The position numbers and the translations under genes are program-made. A stretch of 6,040 nt of DNA. Origin: an uncultured Saprospiraceae bacterium (GTDB lineage Bacteria > Bacteroidota > Bacteroidia > Chitinophagales > Saprospiraceae). The notes under the pieces were generated by a model. That model saw nothing but the letters and a program-made list of their open reading frames with translations. It was not told the DNA's origin and made no database searches. Location of the stretch: the NCBI GenBank assembly GCA_937921525.1, contig CAKZUM010000323.1, positions 1 to 6,040 on the forward strand. Direction: 5' to 3'. Shown piece after piece: positions 5,215 to 6,040 of this stretch (position 1 is the stretch's first letter; each line of letters opens with the position of its first letter).

Positions 5215-6036
5215 ATGAATCAAAAACCTAATCAACGATTAAAAGGACAGACTTGTATTGTAACAGGTGGAAGTTCTGGCATCGGACTCGCTATCGCCAA
5301 GTCTATTGGAATGGAAGGCGCAAATGTAGTCATTAATTATTATTCGGATAAAGAATCTGCGGAGAAGGTAGCGAAAGAAATAGAGGGAATGTCGGAATGT
5401 GGTAGCGCCATTATACATCAGACGGATGTCAGTAAAGAGAAACAGGTAGTTGGTATGTTCAAAAAAGCGATCAAAAAATTTGGTACGGTAGATATTTTGA
5501 TTAATAATGCAGGCATACAAATGGATGCCCCTTTTCATGAAATGACTTTGGATCAATGGCAAAGAGTAATTGACATAAATTTAACAGGACAATTTTTGTG
5601 TGCAAGAGAGGCTATTAAAGAATTTAAAAAAAGAGGAATGCGACCAAAAGTTTCTAACGCTTTGGGTAAAATCATACACATCAGTTCAGTGCATGAAGTC
5701 ATTCCCTGGGCAGGTCACGTTAATTATGCTGCAGCAAAAGGAGCAATCGTTATGTTGATGCAATCTTTGGCGCAGGAGTATGGTAGAGAAAAAATTAGAG
5801 TAAATAGCATCGCACCCGGAGCTATCAGAACCCCCATCAATGAAGACGTTTGGGGTAGTAAAAAGGGAATGAAAAAGTTGAAGAAATTGATTCCATATAA
5901 TCGCATCGGAGAACCTGCTGATATTGGATCTGTGGCAGCTTGGTTAGCTTCTGATGAATCCGATTACATTACAGGTACTAGTATATTTGTAGATGGAGGG
6001 ATGACTTGTTATCCGGGATTTACTGAGAATGGCTAA
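5215..6036 (+). CDS. gdh: SDR family glucose 1-dehydrogenase
   Basis: This is a 273-residue classical short-chain dehydrogenase predicted to oxidise beta-D-glucose to glucono-1,5-lactone with NAD(P)+ in the cytoplasm. The Rossmann motif TGGSSGIG is at 17-24, NNAG at 97-100, and the catalytic tetrad is Asn122, Ser158, Tyr171, Lys175 (YAAAK). The substrate-side signature SSVHEVIPW, the PGAIRTPIN block (201-209) and the GGMT.YP.F tail closely match Bacillus glucose dehydrogenases (about 261 residues), which separates it from general SDR reductases. Two differences stand out. About 7 extra residues lie before Ser158 (RGMRPKVSNAL region, 140-150). A Tyr sits at position 43, where Bacillus enzymes have an Arg near the cofactor, so NADP preference may differ. 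It lies 12 nt downstream of the AsmA-like gene, probably in the same operon. Related enzymes in Bacillus belong to stress and sporulation regulons. The actual sugar substrate is inferred. Confidence 0.9.
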   Translation: MNQKPNQRLKGQTCIVTGGSSGIGLAIAKSIGMEGANVVINYYSDKESAEKVAKEIEGMSECGSAIIHQTDVSKEKQVVGMFKKAIKKFGTVDILINNAGIQMDAPFHEMTLDQWQRVIDINLTGQFLCAREAIKEFKKRGMRPKVSNALGKIIHISSVHEVIPWAGHVNYAAAKGAIVMLMQSLAQEYGREKIRVNSIAPGAIRTPINEDVWGSKKGMKKLKKLIPYNRIGEPADIGSVAAWLASDESDYITGTSIFVDGGMTCYPGFTENG

Positions 6037-6040
6037 TGCT
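6036..6040 (+). CDS. Possible start of the next operon gene (partial)
   Basis: The glucose dehydrogenase stop and a following ATG overlap as TAATG (6034-6038), a common arrangement for translationally coupled genes. Only the ATG and two further bases are inside the window, so the product cannot be named and the ATG may be coincidental. Confidence 0.2.

Overview
The window looks like a piece of a low-G+C Bacteroidota chromosome, probably a flavobacterium- or saprospira-like lineage. The evidence is AT-rich intergenic DNA, A-rich start regions without strong Shine-Dalgarno sequences, a lipoprotein with a Bacteroidota-style acidic stretch after the lipidated cysteine, and an AsmA-like protein of a type I associate with this phylum. 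Genus cannot be fixed from the sequence. No insertion sequence, tRNA, rRNA or CRISPR array is visible.

Layout. Positions 1-459 hold almost no coding sequence: at most the first codons of a leftward gene (1-59). The rest is dense in secondary structure: a 171-bp imperfect inverted repeat with two inner hairpins (78-248), a terminator-like hairpin (258-293), and a structured 3' region behind csbD (392-456). Four small leftward genes follow: a CsbD-family stress protein (460-651), an unrecognised acidic lipoprotein (760-1362), a PA2169-family/DUF2383 four-helix-bundle protein (1515-1967) and a two-helix membrane protein resembling the PLDc_N domain (2069-2272). Each is separated from the next by about 100-150 bp with hairpins, so they look like singly controlled genes rather than one tight operon.

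From a divergent intergenic region (2273-2512) a compact rightward operon starts. It encodes a DUF748/AsmA-like membrane-anchored protein (2513-3592), a second larger AsmA-like protein with a TTG start 2 nt later (3595-5202), and an SDR-family glucose 1-dehydrogenase 12 nt further on (5215-6036). The glucose dehydrogenase stop overlaps a possible next ATG at the right edge.

How the genes may work together. CsbD, DUF2383 proteins and GDH-type SDR enzymes are typical members of general-stress, osmotic-stress or stationary-phase gene sets in other bacteria. The two AsmA-like proteins point to envelope lipid homeostasis. The simplest reading is a stress and envelope-maintenance locus. This is inference from families and adjacency, not shown by the sequence. 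No clear novel defence or mobile system is present. The least explained items are the structured repeat at 78-248, the valine/acid-rich lipoprotein and the paired AsmA-like proteins coupled to glucose dehydrogenase.
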